A DNA stretch of 64,000 nt from Rostratula benghalensis (lineage: Eukaryota; Chordata; Aves; Charadriiformes; Rostratulidae): the NCBI GenBank assembly GCA_013399305.1, contig VXAI01000243.1, positions 1 through 64,000 of the forward strand, given 5' to 3'. Made by a program: the position numbers and the translations under genes. Below the pieces are notes generated by a model. It was given only the letters and a program-made list of their open reading frames with translations, ran no database searches and was not told the DNA's origin. Below, one piece after another: positions 40,466 to 53,613 of the stretch (position 1 is its first letter; each line of letters opens with the position of its first letter).

Positions 40466-40555
40466 TCCCATTTTGCAGACTCGGAGACTGAAGCTCAGGG
40501 AGATAATGCAGTTAGCCCAAGGTCAGCAGCAGAGTCAAGACCTGGCCCCTGCTCC
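40466..40555 (-). mobile_element. MIR-like ancient SINE fragment, reverse orientation
   Basis: The segment cattttgcagactcggagac followed by tgaagctcagggagataatg, then gcccaaggtcagcagcagag, follows the reverse complement of the MIR/core-SINE consensus (cattttacagatgaggaaac, tgaggctcagagaggttaag, gcccaaggtcacacagc) block by block. MIR-type elements predate the bird-mammal split, so survival of this much similarity is notable. Confidence 0.7.
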
Positions 40556-43500
40556 CCCCACCAGGAGCTGCCTGCTCCACATCCATGACTGGAGCAGGTA
40601 CTAGAAAGGATTACCCATCACTCGGTGGTAAGGCACCTCTCTTGCGCTCTGCGGCCAGGCACGCTCGCCTCGCTGCCTGAATCCACCTGCAGCAGCGTGG
40701 GCCTTAATTGAAGAAAGCCACATCACTGATGCAGCCAGCTCTCTCAGTCCCACTGCCTTTTCTTTATAATCTTAAAATCACACGCTCTTATTTCTTTTAC
40801 AGGAAGAAAACTCTTCCCTAGAAAGACTCCCACAAGAAAACATAAAAAGGATTGTTCGGAGAATCAAGACACTGATTACGTACAAAGCATTTTTCCTTTA
40901 GCCTCTTTCAATATTTGGAGGTGGTATTTGTTGCAATGCAGAAAAATATGAGTTGAAAGGAGAGCTTTGACAGTGCTAAGTTTCCCTTCCAATTAAACAG
41001 CTCCTACCTTCTCAGACAACCCATACTTGGTAGGAACGTTTCACTCAGCTTTTCTCCTGACCTCTGGCTTAAGGGTTTTATTTCCACAGAATAAAATGAG
41101 AGTGAGTCTGTACTTAGGTGCCAAGTTGAGGTAAAAGTCACCACAAAAACATGACTAATGCTCAAGGTTATCAGGAGTAAATTAAGTCTAACTGAACAAG
41201 CCATGGCAAACAGGGTAAACTCACACTGTAAGGTGGACTTTCACACAGAAGGCAGCTATAAACTGAGTGTGGCCTGCAAATCAATCAGCCCCCTGCCTCT
41301 ACCTAATGAGACCCTTTTCTTTATTGCATTTTTATAGACTTATAAAACCAGCATAGGATGGATTATATGGGCCATCTGTCTACCCTGTCCGTCGCTATGC
41401 TATTGGTGTTCACCCCCGTAGACCAGGATAGTACTTGGCAGGGGTTGGAACTTAAGAGAATATAGGGGTTATTGACTTTTAAAAAATTAACAAAACAACA
41501 ACAGATGTACAACCTCCTCCCTGCTAAAACACTGAATTCCAACAATACCAGTTTGTAAAAAAGGACTGTAAAATCAAAATGAGTCACCGGGAAAACTTCT
41601 CTACAAACACAGCACAACACTTCAACAGCCTTTGAGTGAGAACGCATGTGAACGTCAGTCCTAATTCATGTCAAAAACACACAAAAATTCTCAGAATTCT
41701 AAATGTAACATAACTACTTTAAAAAAAAAAAAAAACAAGTTATGTCTATTTGGGTAGAATTATTTCACAGTTCTGGGATAATGACTTCATTTAACATGCA
41801 CTACAGAAAAAACATTTTTGGAGCCATTCCCATAGAATCAAAGCTTTCCTGTTCACGTAACTCATTTTTGTGATTCTTTATTTTGTCAGTGTTGCTGTAA
41901 ACAATGTGCTGCCCATGGCAGGGAGGAGAGAGGAGAGATTGTTTAAGAAAAAATAGTCATCCCTCCACAGAATTTTGTAGTTACATTTACCAGCTGCATA
42001 AGTGTTCTGATAAACTGCCAAAAAGGGTCACTATAAAGCAGCACTCCTTTAAAGTTTTAATCCCTATTAAAGGAAATTATCTGGACTCTCTCCAGAAACA
42101 TTTTTGGGGGGAGAAAGGGGCAAAAGCTTCCGCAGAAGATCAAATGTTGTTGATTATAAATTCATTACCAGCATAGCTGCTAACTTCAGTAAATTAACAA
42201 GGAACTTTTATTACATCCAATCAAGCTCTTGTTAAAGATAACAAGTTCTTTTCATTCCTTGTATTTGTATAACAGTCGCTTTTCTGGAACTCATCAAAGC
42301 TTGTTGCGAATCTATGCCAAAGTACCACTCTCTCTTTTAACAGCTTAAAAAACAAAAAAGAAACCTTACAATCACAGTGAAAAGGCAGTGATTTAGAGAA
42401 AATATTCCCAGATAACAGATTTGGAATTATAGAAAAATTTGCCCCAGTATCAGCAAAGAGACTGATAGTCCACAGCAGAAAAGTCCTAAAATGATGAGTT
42501 TTCCATGCTTGTTTTTTATTGTTTTGTTTGTACAGAAAAAGCTTAGCTAAACAGACTCTTTAGGAAATCTGATAGAGAAAGAAAGATCCATTGTGGTTTC
42601 ACTTTAGAGCAGGCTTTCAGTCAAATATTATTTGCTAAAAAGCTATTTTACTTAATCAGTTTAACCATATGATTATGTAAAGAATCCTTTATCAAATAAT
42701 CAAAAGTGGGAGGGAAGAATGTTTTGCTTTGAAGCTTCTCACTGATAATACAATTTACAGCAAGTCAAGGACTTTCTAAAAAAAATAAGTACTTCAAAAG
42801 CAAATATCTTGGTGACAAGCTATTGCACTGATATCCCTTTCTTACATGCCATGATCTAAATATGCATTTTTCATCCATTTCATTTGTCTGTTGTCCAAGT
42901 TTACTAGTGATGAAAGAAAACTTTCTGGAAAATATTTCAGAAAGTTCCAATGCCCACTGAAATCAGTGTCTAGACTGAGTTAGTTTAATATGAGAAGTTT
43001 TCATATAAAACTTAAAATTATCCCTACAATAAAGTATGAAAAAAGCATACACAATTGATGAGATTCATCACTTAATAAAAGGCAATGCAAGAAATGTTTT
43101 TCTCAGCCCCACCCCTCTAGCAGTACTGAAAGAAAATAAAACCTAATGGATAATACGTGCCTTTTTAGGTAGGTCAACTAAAAATCATTCTATATACAGT
43201 AAGATATTTCCAAGATTTAATTTTTTTTTCTACAGTCAATCAGTAGCTTATTACTTACTACTGAGATTACTTGAGGCCCTTTGTTCTAACAAGCTGTTGA
43301 AGCAGAAGCTTTTACCAAATGTGCAATTCTTTTGTTTATTTCTTTTCCGTGTCTGTGGGCCAAAATGAAATACTCATGCACGGAGAAGCTGAACACGAAG
43401 ATGGTCATTTCTTCTCCTCCCAGTAGGACACGAGTTGTATCTGGGCAGCTTTCCACTGTCTGTTGTCCCGGCATGGAAGTGTTTGAAAATCCTCTGTAGA

Positions 43501-43748
43501 GGCACAGTCCAAAAGTCAAGAGGTGAAGTTGAGAGAGCAGCCACCTGCAGACTTTTTATATCTGCATAATATCAAATACATTCAACTTAAAATGTTCTTG
43601 GACAGCTCTAGCATCCTGTAATTATCACGTAATGCATCCCTCCTCCCTGAAGCACTCTAAGGTTCATCGGCTCTGGTTAGATAGAAACGGTCATACTTAG
43701 TAAGGCTAACATTATGTAATGAGCTGACAGAAGGCCCATGGAGCAGCA
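40556..43748. other. Intergenic DNA, nothing recognised
   Basis: Mostly AT-rich, with a poly(A) run near 41720-41735. No exon with protein support and no recognised repeat. Confidence 0.6.
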
Positions 43749-43880
43749 CTGTGGTTCAAAGCACAAGCACTCGTTTGCCTCAGGAGACTCAGCACTGAAT
43801 GCTGCCACTGATTTTCTGTGGATCCTCAAGTAAGTCTCTTCATCTTCGTGACATCTCCTTTGTGCTCTGCAGACTGAGAA
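43749..43880 (+). mobile_element. MIR-like ancient SINE, forward orientation
   Basis: It reads ctgtggttcaaagcacaagc, then tgctgccactgattttctgt, gatcctcaagtaagtctctt and catcttcgtgacatc. This follows the MIR consensus order: the tRNA-derived head (gtggttaagagcac), the core (ctgccacttactagctgtgt) and the gaccttgggcaagtcactt block. It is diverged but collinear over about 130 bases. Confidence 0.65.
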
Positions 43881-46800
43881 GGAAAGAGCTCCTGTGTACT
43901 CTGGCTCGTTTGGGGCTGGCTCAGCCCTTGCTCTTAGCCTAGGTCTCTCAGCTGTCTCAGAAGATGAACTGAGCAGCTTTTTCCTTGAAGTCACTCTGCT
44001 ATCAGTAGCTACAGCATTGGCCGCGCTGCATTTGCTCTTCTGTCCAGGCCTGGTCCTCTGCAGAGGCTGTTAGTGCCCTGCATAAGCCAAGCTGTATACT
44101 TGAGCAATGGCAAGCACTGTGGAAATTCGCCTTTGTACATGAGAAGATAAAAGCCCTGGATACAACATCAGGCTTAAGAGGTGAAAGAGGTGTCTCACAT
44201 ACACTGAAGTGTCCCATGTGTTTCATTGAAGATGGAAACCTAGCTGAGGTTGAACAGAACTATGTTGCACTGGCATTTCTGGAAGACAAGTGGTTCCTTG
44301 CAGAACCATGACATGTACTACCCTGCTACCACAGCATCGGTTCTTTCCTACAACTTAGAGTTTTTCTGAGAAACACAGACAGGCAATACTTGTATTTAAC
44401 AAGTAATGTTCTCCCTACCCAAGGATGAATGGTCACAATGAGATCTAGCAAGAAGGAAAAAGAAAACAAGATAACTAGCCTATGAAAAGATGATGAAGCT
44501 TAAAAATAAGTGGTCCAGAAAAGATGAGGGATTAATGATGGAAGAGGAATCATTGAAAAAGAAGACTAATAGACTGTTTTTCCAAAAAATCTCTTTTGAG
44601 GGACCATAATGATAAATTGGCCTTGTGTGCCAGAAACTACTATAAATTAGCTATGATACTTCTTTAATCTGTGTTTAAACGAACCTGCTATCATTTAAGT
44701 TTGATGGTACATGATCTATAACACCAATTCAGTCAGCTTTCCCTTTAGAAGCCGACTCTTGCTCTAGCAGCAACCAAGGCTGACAGGCGCGCTCCTTACT
44801 TTGGGGACTGTTTCATTCTTTAAAGCAAGCAAAAGGTCAGGAAAGCAACACTGACAAGTTAGCACATAAAAAATATATTGAAGATTTTTCTCACAGAAGC
44901 AGGCAGAAACACTAGCAAAACCTATGCAACTCCCCAAACAAAATACAACATGAAGAATTGTTTCCTGTATTAAAAACTTTAAAAAATAACAGCCTATGAA
45001 CAGAAAATACTAAATAATTATTTATGCAGCAAGATAGGTACTAACACCGATACACATATTTCCTCCTTTGAACCACAGACTTATTGGCTGACACAGGATA
45101 CAGAAGCATTCTAAACCTTGTACAAATCAGAAACAACAATCTCTGCCATGTGTTCAAATGCTGACTGAAATTTGAACATCTAAACTGAAAAGATACTTTA
45201 CTAGTTATGGAGAAAGGTTTCCTTCTGGTGCCATCAGCAATTACACATCATTAAAGATAAGCTACATCTCCTGTGTTGTTTTATTTTCTCGTTTCGTTGT
45301 TTCCTTTGTTTCTATATACTTGCCTTTCACCCCATTAAATTCGTTGGCCAAATTAGTCACTGTTATCTGTTTTAAGAATCCTTTCATAATTAACCAAATG
45401 GAAAAAAAAAAAAATCAGATTGTTTCCAATTACCTAAAACCAAAATCTTATCCACCCACTCCAACATCTGCAGATGGTAAGCAGAATATGTCTCTTCATT
45501 AATATCAATAATGTTAGTTGTTAATATCTACATACAGTAATCTCTACTGAAACTATTTGTATGGCCTAGTTCTGCACTCACCGCTCAGGCAAAACTAACT
45601 CTTGAATCAAAGAGAGCTCAGCTCAATTAATGCCTGCAAGGAAAGAGCTCTTATTTTGTGCTTGGCACTAAGTCCAGTGGAAGAATCCCATAAGAAGTAG
45701 CACTGTGTTATGGGGATATACGTCTTTGTATTCAGCAGCTGCAAGAAGGTGTCTCAGCTCTGTGAGTCAGCCCTGTTTCGGTAAAGCAACTACTGGTGGC
45801 AATATATAAAGAGATCTTTTTGTGGAGCCAACAAAAACAGGTTTTAGTAGGAACTGGTTACGTTCTGTTGCATTTGAGTGTCTCTTGCCATTTCAGAAAG
45901 GACATAATTAAGCAGTAATAAAGTGTAAGAGTTAGAGTTATTAAGGACTGTCAGTCTCTCTCCTTTCCTAAAGAATCAGCCAAATCAAAATATCCTTTTC
46001 AATTGACCTTAGTCTTTTTTTTAATAGATTTTAAGTCTTTGAGGTTTGTGTTTCTGAGATTTTCTCACAACAAGGGGCTCAAGAATTTATTTTGAAAGCT
46101 AAGATGCTTGAAGAATCAAATTATTCTATTAGCAGAGGCTTTAGGAAAAAAATTCTAAAACTCACTAAAAAATTATTAGTGTTCACTGGGCTATTTCTTT
46201 GTGTCTTACAGATTTAGAATTACCTTCCATGCCAGTGCAAGGCCAGAGAAAAAAAAAAAAAAACAACCTGTTTTCTGAAATACAGAACTTCTTTCTGTAA
46301 CTTTTATCATGCAGTTGTGTGTATTTCAGACTTCTGCAGGCATCATTTTGTATTGACAAATGCCCTGACTCTACAGGTCCATGTTAATTCAGCTTTGCAC
46401 AGGTTATTGTCATAACAGGTAAGAATAGGAAGGTGGCTGCTGTTGGGTTAGCTGTTTTAGAGACCTAGCTCCCTCCAGAAATATTCCTTTGAGGAATACA
46501 GCTGCAACCATTCCAGACAAAAGAGATACAAGAAAATTTGGTTTTCTGTGACAAAAGAGTGGTGATCACATACATTCATTGAAGGCCAAACACACTGTAT
46601 TTCATCATTTGATGGTTATTCCCAGAATGCACAATTAAAATGCAGCTGTTCGTTAGGAAAATACTACCTTATTCTTGCATAAGTCAGGTGCGTCATGAGC
46701 AAATAAAGGGGTCATTTTTGGTCCAACACTTACACTGGCTTTAGTTAGTTAATGCATCAAAATTGGTAGGGATTTTTCTTCCCCAAAATAAATACCAACC

Positions 46801-48740
46801 CAATAAGATATGCAGTCTCAAAAACAATTATGTATTCCATATTAAAAAATCACAGGGAAGATGTAAGGAACAGATTCTTACTTTCACACTGACTTTTATT
46901 ATTGCTGTAGCAGGTCAGAAGTCTTCCAAACTGTCAGTTAAATTCCCTCCTTGTTTAAGGTCAGTTTTAATTATTGCAGTATGAAAAAGACCCTTGTGCA
47001 AATATGGAGTGACTATATGGAATAGGTACCCATCTGCTTGTTATCTAAAATAAGAAAAGGAGACTGCTTGCTGCTGTACCTTTTATTCATCTCCTTATTC
47101 ATCACATTCCTCTACACATTTGAGCCTAGGGAAGAGGTAGCACTGTGTTTTCAGTGTGATACTAGCAAACTCTCAGAGGCTGCTATACAATCAACATTTC
47201 ACAAAACCTCATCATGCAGGATTCCCTGTCCATGGGACAAAAGTGACTGCTCCCCTAAGGCCTGTGAATTTAACCGACCAGTAAGTCCTTTCCACTGTGG
47301 GAATCTTTCACTGAGGTTGCAGGTGTGGTTTTGGGGCTCTTCCTCAAAACTTGGTTTTACTTTGTAATTCAAATAAGCATTGGTAAAATTGCTGGAGTTG
47401 CATTCTACTTAGAGAAAAGGAAGGTTGTTTTCTCATTTTCAGTTGCAAAAGGAACAATGGCTGGAAATGTAGTTACTGAAGAGAGTTAAGGCTCAAAAAA
47501 TTAATACAATTGAAAGTGGCATGTTTTACTTTAGTCAGTAAAATGGTACTCAGTCTTGGCCATTGGGAGATAAGGTCTGCTTGTTCATTAACAAAAAAAA
47601 CCAAAAAAACCCCTGGTCTGAAGATTACACCAATGAATTAAAGCAATGTAATCTCTCCAATGCGGTTTTCGTTGCACAGGCACCAGTGGAATAAAGGTGA
47701 TTCTTGCCTCTAGGGCATAATTTATCTTCATTCCAGTACCTGCGTCTAAGGTATGACTAAGCATTACTGTGTAATTTTAATAAAAAATAACAAGTTGTCA
47801 GACTAATCCATCCATACCTTTAAATAATTACACGTACTCTTGCTTTCAGTTCATTGCCTGTCAAATATCAATACATAAAACAGCCACTTAAATTTTTATG
47901 ATATATAAACCATGCTTATTCTGATGTATTATCTCTGCAGAGACATAGTCTGCCAAGGTGATCTTACATGTGTGCATTCCTAAATCAGAGGCCTTATTAA
48001 TAATTATTAAAACTAAGAGAAAAATGCATTTGATTATTATTTTTTAGTTATTATATCCTAATGTGCAATGTATTTATCACCATACCAGGAAGAATATATG
48101 AAAATGTATGCCCTTCATCTCTTAAAACACGCTTTTCCAATTCAGTTTCAAATCAAAGCAGGTAACAGACAATGTCAATTCAATAAATCAAAAAATTATT
48201 AGCTAACATGAGGTAATGAATCCTCAAACATAATACCAGTCCAGAATGACTTAACTGTCTGCCAATGGCTGTAGTCCTTAGATGCTATTATATCTCAGTA
48301 AATTGGTGCGTGGTTGCAAAACTTGGCCAACAGCTGAGAGGGGACTTACTGACAAATCAAACTTTATGTGATGGTATTTATCCTAAATGTCACATGTGAC
48401 ATACATTTGCCATCAAGAAGTATATGGGAAGCATATCTTTGGGCTTGGCTCCCCAGGAGGGACAGAAGAGGGAGGGTGGGAGAGCCTCCCATAGTGCACC
48501 TCTGCTGGGTCCTGGCAAGGAGGAAGAAGGTGAGAGAGGGAAGGAGAGGCAGCAGTGGTCATCAGCAGAGCTTCAGTACCATAACACTATTATTCTGGCT
48601 CCAAGAGCCCTGCAGTGGGCAGGAGGTACAGGTCTGCGTTCCTCCCAGCAGTAGTAGATCCTTCAAGTCCCCAGTACAAAAAAAAACAGTAGCGTACTCC
48701 TCACCAATATGGAGAAGACTGAATCATAAGGTGCTGCAGT
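43881..48740. other. Intergenic DNA with one candidate cysteine-rich exon
   Basis: No recognised gene or repeat. A cysteine-rich open segment at 47131-47280 with plausible splice sites is listed separately. Poly(A)-type runs occur near 45403 and 46250. Confidence 0.5.
47131..47280 (+). other. Candidate cysteine-rich exon, unrecognised
   Basis: A long pyrimidine-rich tract ends in gagcctag at 47130, giving an acceptor-like AG. The open 50-codon segment that follows reads EEVALCFQCDTSKL ... SSCRIPCPWDKSDCSPKACE and ends before ccagtaagt, a good donor match. The segment has six cysteines. The upstream frame is hydrophobic, but it starts at TTG and has no ATG. I do not recognise a family; chance is possible because splice-like motifs are common. 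Confidence 0.2.
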
Positions 48741-48806
48741 GAATTTGGCCATGCTCACACAGCAGCTGGGTGGCAGAGCTGCCAGCTAAAACCCAGGCTT
48801 GACTGT
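48741..48806 (-). mobile_element. MIR-like ancient SINE fragment, reverse orientation
   Basis: The segment gaatttggccatgctcacac followed by agcagctgggtggcagagct and then aaaacccaggctt matches the reverse MIR core (gacttgcccaaggtcacac, agctagtaagtggcagagct, gaacccaggtct). It is short and diverged. Confidence 0.6.
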
Positions 48807-48980
48807 GATGAATGTGTTTCTGTCTAGTTTTCCTGTAAGAGTGACTAAGCTGCCTAAGGCAGAGCTTCTGTTTAAGGTTAGAGCATAGCACAACATAAGT
48901 ACATCATATCATGGCGTAGGCATCAGAGCAGAATCCCTGGTGGGCATGCGTCCTTCTCAGTAGACAAGATCAAGCTGATG

Positions 48981-49518
48981 TGAGACTCCACCTGGAGTAC
49001 TGTGTCCATTTCTGGAGCCCTCAGCACAGAAAGGACATGGACCTGCTGGAGCAGGTCCAGAGGAGAACCACAAAAATGATCAGAGGGCTGGAGCACCTCT
49101 CCTGTGAGAACAGGCTGAGAGAGTTGGGGTTGTTCAGCTTGGAGGAGAGAAGACACTGAGAGACCTTACAGTGGCCTTCCAGTACTTAAAAGGAGCCTAC
49201 AGGAAAGATGGGAACAAACTATTCAGCAGGGCCTGTTGCGATAGGACACGGGATAATGGCTTTAAACTGCAAGAGGGCAGATTTAGACTAGGTATAAGGA
49301 AGAAATTTTTTGCAGTGAGGGTGGTAAGACATCAGAATGTGTTGTGCAGAGAAGTGGTAGGTGCCCTGTTCTGGGAAACATTAAAGGTCAGATTAGATGG
49401 GATGCTGAGCAACCTGATCTAGTTGAAGATGTCCCTGCTTGCTGCAGAGGAGATTGGACTAAATGACCTTTAAAGGTCCCTTCCAACCCACACTATGCTA
49501 TGATTCTACAATTCTATG
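48981..49518 (+). mobile_element. CR1 LINE 3' fragment, 5'-truncated
   Basis: It begins in the CR1 motif gagactccacctggagtact, continues with aaggacatggacctgctgga, ggctggagcacctctcctgt, gcagatttagactaggtata and aaggtcccttccaaccc, and ends with the tail ctatgattctacaattctat. It is the longest of the three CR1 tails here. It has no intact coding. Confidence 0.95.
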
Positions 49519-52500
49519 AAGCAGCTACTCTGAAGCTTTGAAGCATCCTGCAGACCAGCTTCACTGCTTCCTTTCATTAAGGTTTGCCAAGGTGGTGCCC
49601 GGGTTCCTATCTGAACTTCTCCATGGGCTATGGCATAAGCAAGAGGGATCATGTTGAAGCAAACAAAAAATTTCTCCACTGACGACATCTGAAAAATGCC
49701 CATCTGAAAATCCTTTAAGACATGCATCAACCAGGCCCACTGTTCTTTTTAAGCAATCAACCATCTTTAATTCAACCATATAAGTCAAGAATATTTTCTT
49801 CAGTATTAAGTTCACGACCTGACACTACAGGATATAAATAAAACTGCAGCATAAAATAATTACACCAATCATTCTGTTATACATTAGGAAGAGAGAGTAT
49901 TACAGAGAGAGATTTAGAACTTCTCCATTAAACTTTGGTACTTACATTTCAAATCTGAACAGTATTTTGGGGAACAGAACATACACAGGAAGTTTAAACT
50001 TTCATTTCATTAAAAATTATCCCACTATTTTCCCCTTAGAACTACCATGTAACCGTTCATTTCTACACAGTACATTTATCAAGCGAGGGAAGAAATCTCT
50101 AGGGCTAATATCCTAAAATTTGCAACATCTAAAGCAGTGTTTTTAAAGTCATGTTTAGAGAGATTATTTAATACCCTCTCATATTCTGTGGTTATCACAG
50201 CTCACACATTACAATTAAATCCATTTGTAGGCATCAAAACAAAAATGTTCTGACTTCAGAAACTGCCAGCCACCTGCATCATACCTTGACTTCAGTTTAT
50301 TTTGCAGGCACTCTTTTCAGATAGACACTTTCTTCACGTGCACCAAACTCCAGACAGCCAGAGCAGAGCGCCTTCTCTTTTCAGTGCTCTTTAAAAGACA
50401 AATGTTGAAAAGGCATGTTCCTTCCGCCTTTGCAGTGAATGGATTCTTTGAGGAAATGGGAGTATTAACTGTGATACAGCTACCCTTTTTTTTTCAAATT
50501 CTTGCAGAAAGAGATCACTGCTTCTGGGACCCACAGGCCCACGTATTATTCACAGACCACACACTGGGAGGAGATGCATTGACCTCAGGTCTGTTACATC
50601 ACCATTAGTGTTACTCCACCCAGGATCTGAATAGTTCATTTGGATGAAGTTTCAGAAGCTATCAAGAGCAGCCTGCATAATAAGCCACAAACGTGGGCTG
50701 ATTCAGTTTTGAAAGTCTAAACAGTGCTCAAAAAGTCAGAGGCCAGTATTTCAGTATTTCCTTAGTTGTAGGATTTGGGTTTGGGTTTGTTTTTTTTTTT
50801 TAATTCTTATTACAGATTCCCTATTTTATTGCTGGGTCCCAAGGAAATGAAACAACACTTTCATCTGTACTCATTTATCTCATCTATCATTTAGAGGAAT
50901 CATACGGAAATCCCTTCTGGATGACATGGCCTCCTGAATCCTACAAGCTGGACATGAGGCTCTGCCTTACGCGAGCAAAGAGCACAATCTCTGGAGCCAG
51001 ACCACAGGGCTCTCCTACTTCTTTTGTACAGCTGAAGCAACACAAAGCAAGAGAGAAATTACTAAGGATTCCTTCCCTTGACACAGGAGATCCTTTGGGA
51101 AGATGGATGACAGAGTAACCTGCTTTACACAACAAATGCATGTCCTTCCCAGAAGGGGCCTGTCAGGGGTTGTAAGTAACTAAATGGAGTGGGAGCAGAC
51201 GTGGTACTGTAGAAAGTCTTTGAGCAGCAGAATGAAGGGCTGCAGCCCAGCCTTGAATGTGTGCTAAATTAGACTAAAAGCCAGAATTTTATTAAGATTG
51301 AAGGAAAAGAAAGAGATCTGGCTTCGATGTCCTCCCCTCTTCAGACGTACTGAGCATAAATCCAGCAAGGCTGAGAACTGTGCTTTTGGATTTTCATTTC
51401 TCAGTCCACATATTATTTCATGTGCCCAAAAGACAGATGTCAGAAGCAACAGAGAGGGTTAATAGCTTCACTACCCTTGACTGGTGTTAAAGCCAGGGCA
51501 GATGTGGGCTTTAATTAGAAAGCAGCTGCACGTACATAAACCACAGCAATCATAATCCAGAGAGTGACAGTACAAATACAAACCTCTTGGAAAAGCATGT
51601 ACCTTTAATCTGTGTTTGCCTGTGTTTTTAGTGGGAAGGGACCTCAGCAGAATGCTACCCAGGAGCTCATAGGAGATAGAACGAAAAAGTACATATATGT
51701 CTAAAAATCAGAATAGGGCACTAAGAATGTAAACAGAAAAGAATAAAAATAACCACATAGATCAAGTTACTCAACACCAAAACAGAACAGTAAAGTTTTC
51801 CATTACCTTTCACAGAATAGAGCTCTCCCACTATGAGCAAGGCTCCAGCTGTTCTCTTGGCTTTCCCTTGGGCATTGATTATGCTGGACATCCTCTAAGC
51901 CCCTCCAAAGCTGATAATTAGATATAGAATATCCCAGGCCCTTAGGAATTCAGGTACCCAATTTGCTAGAAATACTGCAGAGGAGGAAACCATGAACAAT
52001 ACACTTACTCTATTAATTTTTACCATGGTCCACTGGGTAGAATGTGGAGGTTCCCTTGTCAGGAAGTAGAGGAGTGCATGGGAAGCAGTGCTGACAGAGA
52101 AGTCAGGAGCTCCGTACACCCTTCACACATGCAGGCAGCAGCAAAACCTATCAGCTGCTCCCTGAATATGCTTCCAGTGTAAATTGGAGGTTACTTAGGC
52201 CCAGAAAGCCCATTAAGTCTGAAGTCCACCGGCTTGCTCATCCTTATGTATAAGGATAGGCCAGAATTTATTTACTTCAACATACATTCTAGTAACCCAC
52301 CCCGCTTCTGTCTTGAAGGATGCTTACTATCCACTAACTTTCCCACTCCACTGATGTGGATTACTTAGATAAGAAGTCTCTGGCTGTCAAAAACAACAGA
52401 GAGACAGAGAAGATAACAATCCTATCAAGAATTACAGCACTTCCAGAAGCTTCTATAATACCACACTGTCTAGTGTAAATAGACAATTTTGTGTGCCTTT

Positions 52501-52644
52501 GCAAATTGCACGCCTCATGAACAAGATTAGAGAAGTTAGTTCTCACCAGTACTGCTGTAACAGTTCTGACATGCCTAACACCCAGGCAAAGCACTGACCA
52601 TTCTTCTCATAATGTCAAAAGGCACAACCATCTTTAAAGATACT
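49519..52644. other. Intergenic DNA, nothing recognised
   Basis: AT-rich sequence without recognised exons or repeats; a T-rich run lies near 50791. Confidence 0.6.
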
Positions 52645-53613
52645 TGTATGGTTTTGTGGGGCAAAGTTTTGGTTGCAGGGGAGCCACAGGAGTAATTTCT
52701 GTGAGAAGATGGCAGAAGCTTCCCTCATGTCCAATAGAGCCAATGCCAGTTGGTTCCAAGATGGACCCACCGCTGGCTAAGGCTGAGCCCATCAGCAATG
52801 GTGGTAGTCCCTCTGGGATAACATAATTAAGAAGGGAGAAGAAAACTGCTGTGCAACAACATCTGGGAGAAAGAAGTTGAACGTGTGGGAGGAACAACTC
52901 TGCAGACACCAAAGTCAGCGAAGAAGGAGGGGGAGAAAGTGCTCCAGGCCCTGGAGCAGAGATTCCCCTGCAGCCCAATAGGAAGGCCATGGTGAGGCAG
53001 GCTGACTCCCTACAGCCTGTGGAGGAGCAGATATCCACCTGCAGCCCATGGAGAACCTCATGTGGCAGCAGGGGAATGTGCCTGAAGGAGGCTGTGACCT
53101 GATGGAGAGCCTGTGCTGGAGCAGGCTCCTGGCAGGACTTGTGACCCCAAAGGGAACTCCTGCTGGAGCAGTTCAAGAACTGCAGCCCATAGGAAGGACC
53201 CACTTTGGAGAAGATCATGGAGGACTGCCTCCCATGGGAGGGACCCACACTGGAACATGGGAAGAGTGTGAGGAGGAAGGAGCAGCAGAGACAATGTGTG
53301 ATGAACTTCTCTGGAGTAGGTGGAGAAATCAGGAGTGAAGTTGAGCCCAGGAAGAAGGGAGGGGTCGGGGGAAGTTGTGTTTAAGATTTGGGTTTATGTC
53401 TCATTACCTTTTTCTGATTTGATTGACAATGTATTAAATTGATTTCCCCAAGCAGTCTGTTGTGCCCATGACAGTAACTGCTGAGTGATCTCCCTCACCT
53501 TATCTTGACCCACAAGCCTTTCATCATATTTTTCTCCTGCTGTTCTGTTAAGGAGGTGAGTGATAGAGCAGTTGGGTGGGCACCTGGCACCCAGCCAAGG
53601 TCAACCCACCACA
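52645..53613 (+). mobile_element. Near-complete solo LTR of a second avian endogenous retrovirus family
   Basis: It begins TGTATGGTTTTGTGGGGCAA and ends ggtcaacccaccaca, a TG...CA element of nearly 1 kb. Internal blocks typical of this family are agagccaatgccagttggtt, aacaactctgcagacaccaa, repeated ctgcagcccat units (52973, 53038, 53172 region) spaced by ggagcag motifs, and gtgatgaact. A polyadenylation hexamer ATTAAA lies at 53433-53438. No internal viral genes adjoin it. I could not find a convincing target-site duplication. The long minus-strand frame inside it is an artefact. Confidence 0.88.

Noticed and set aside
52634..53248. 204-codon minus-strand open frame
   Set aside because: It lies antisense within a recognised solo LTR; its length follows from the repetitive GC-rich LTR sequence, and it resembles no retroviral protein.
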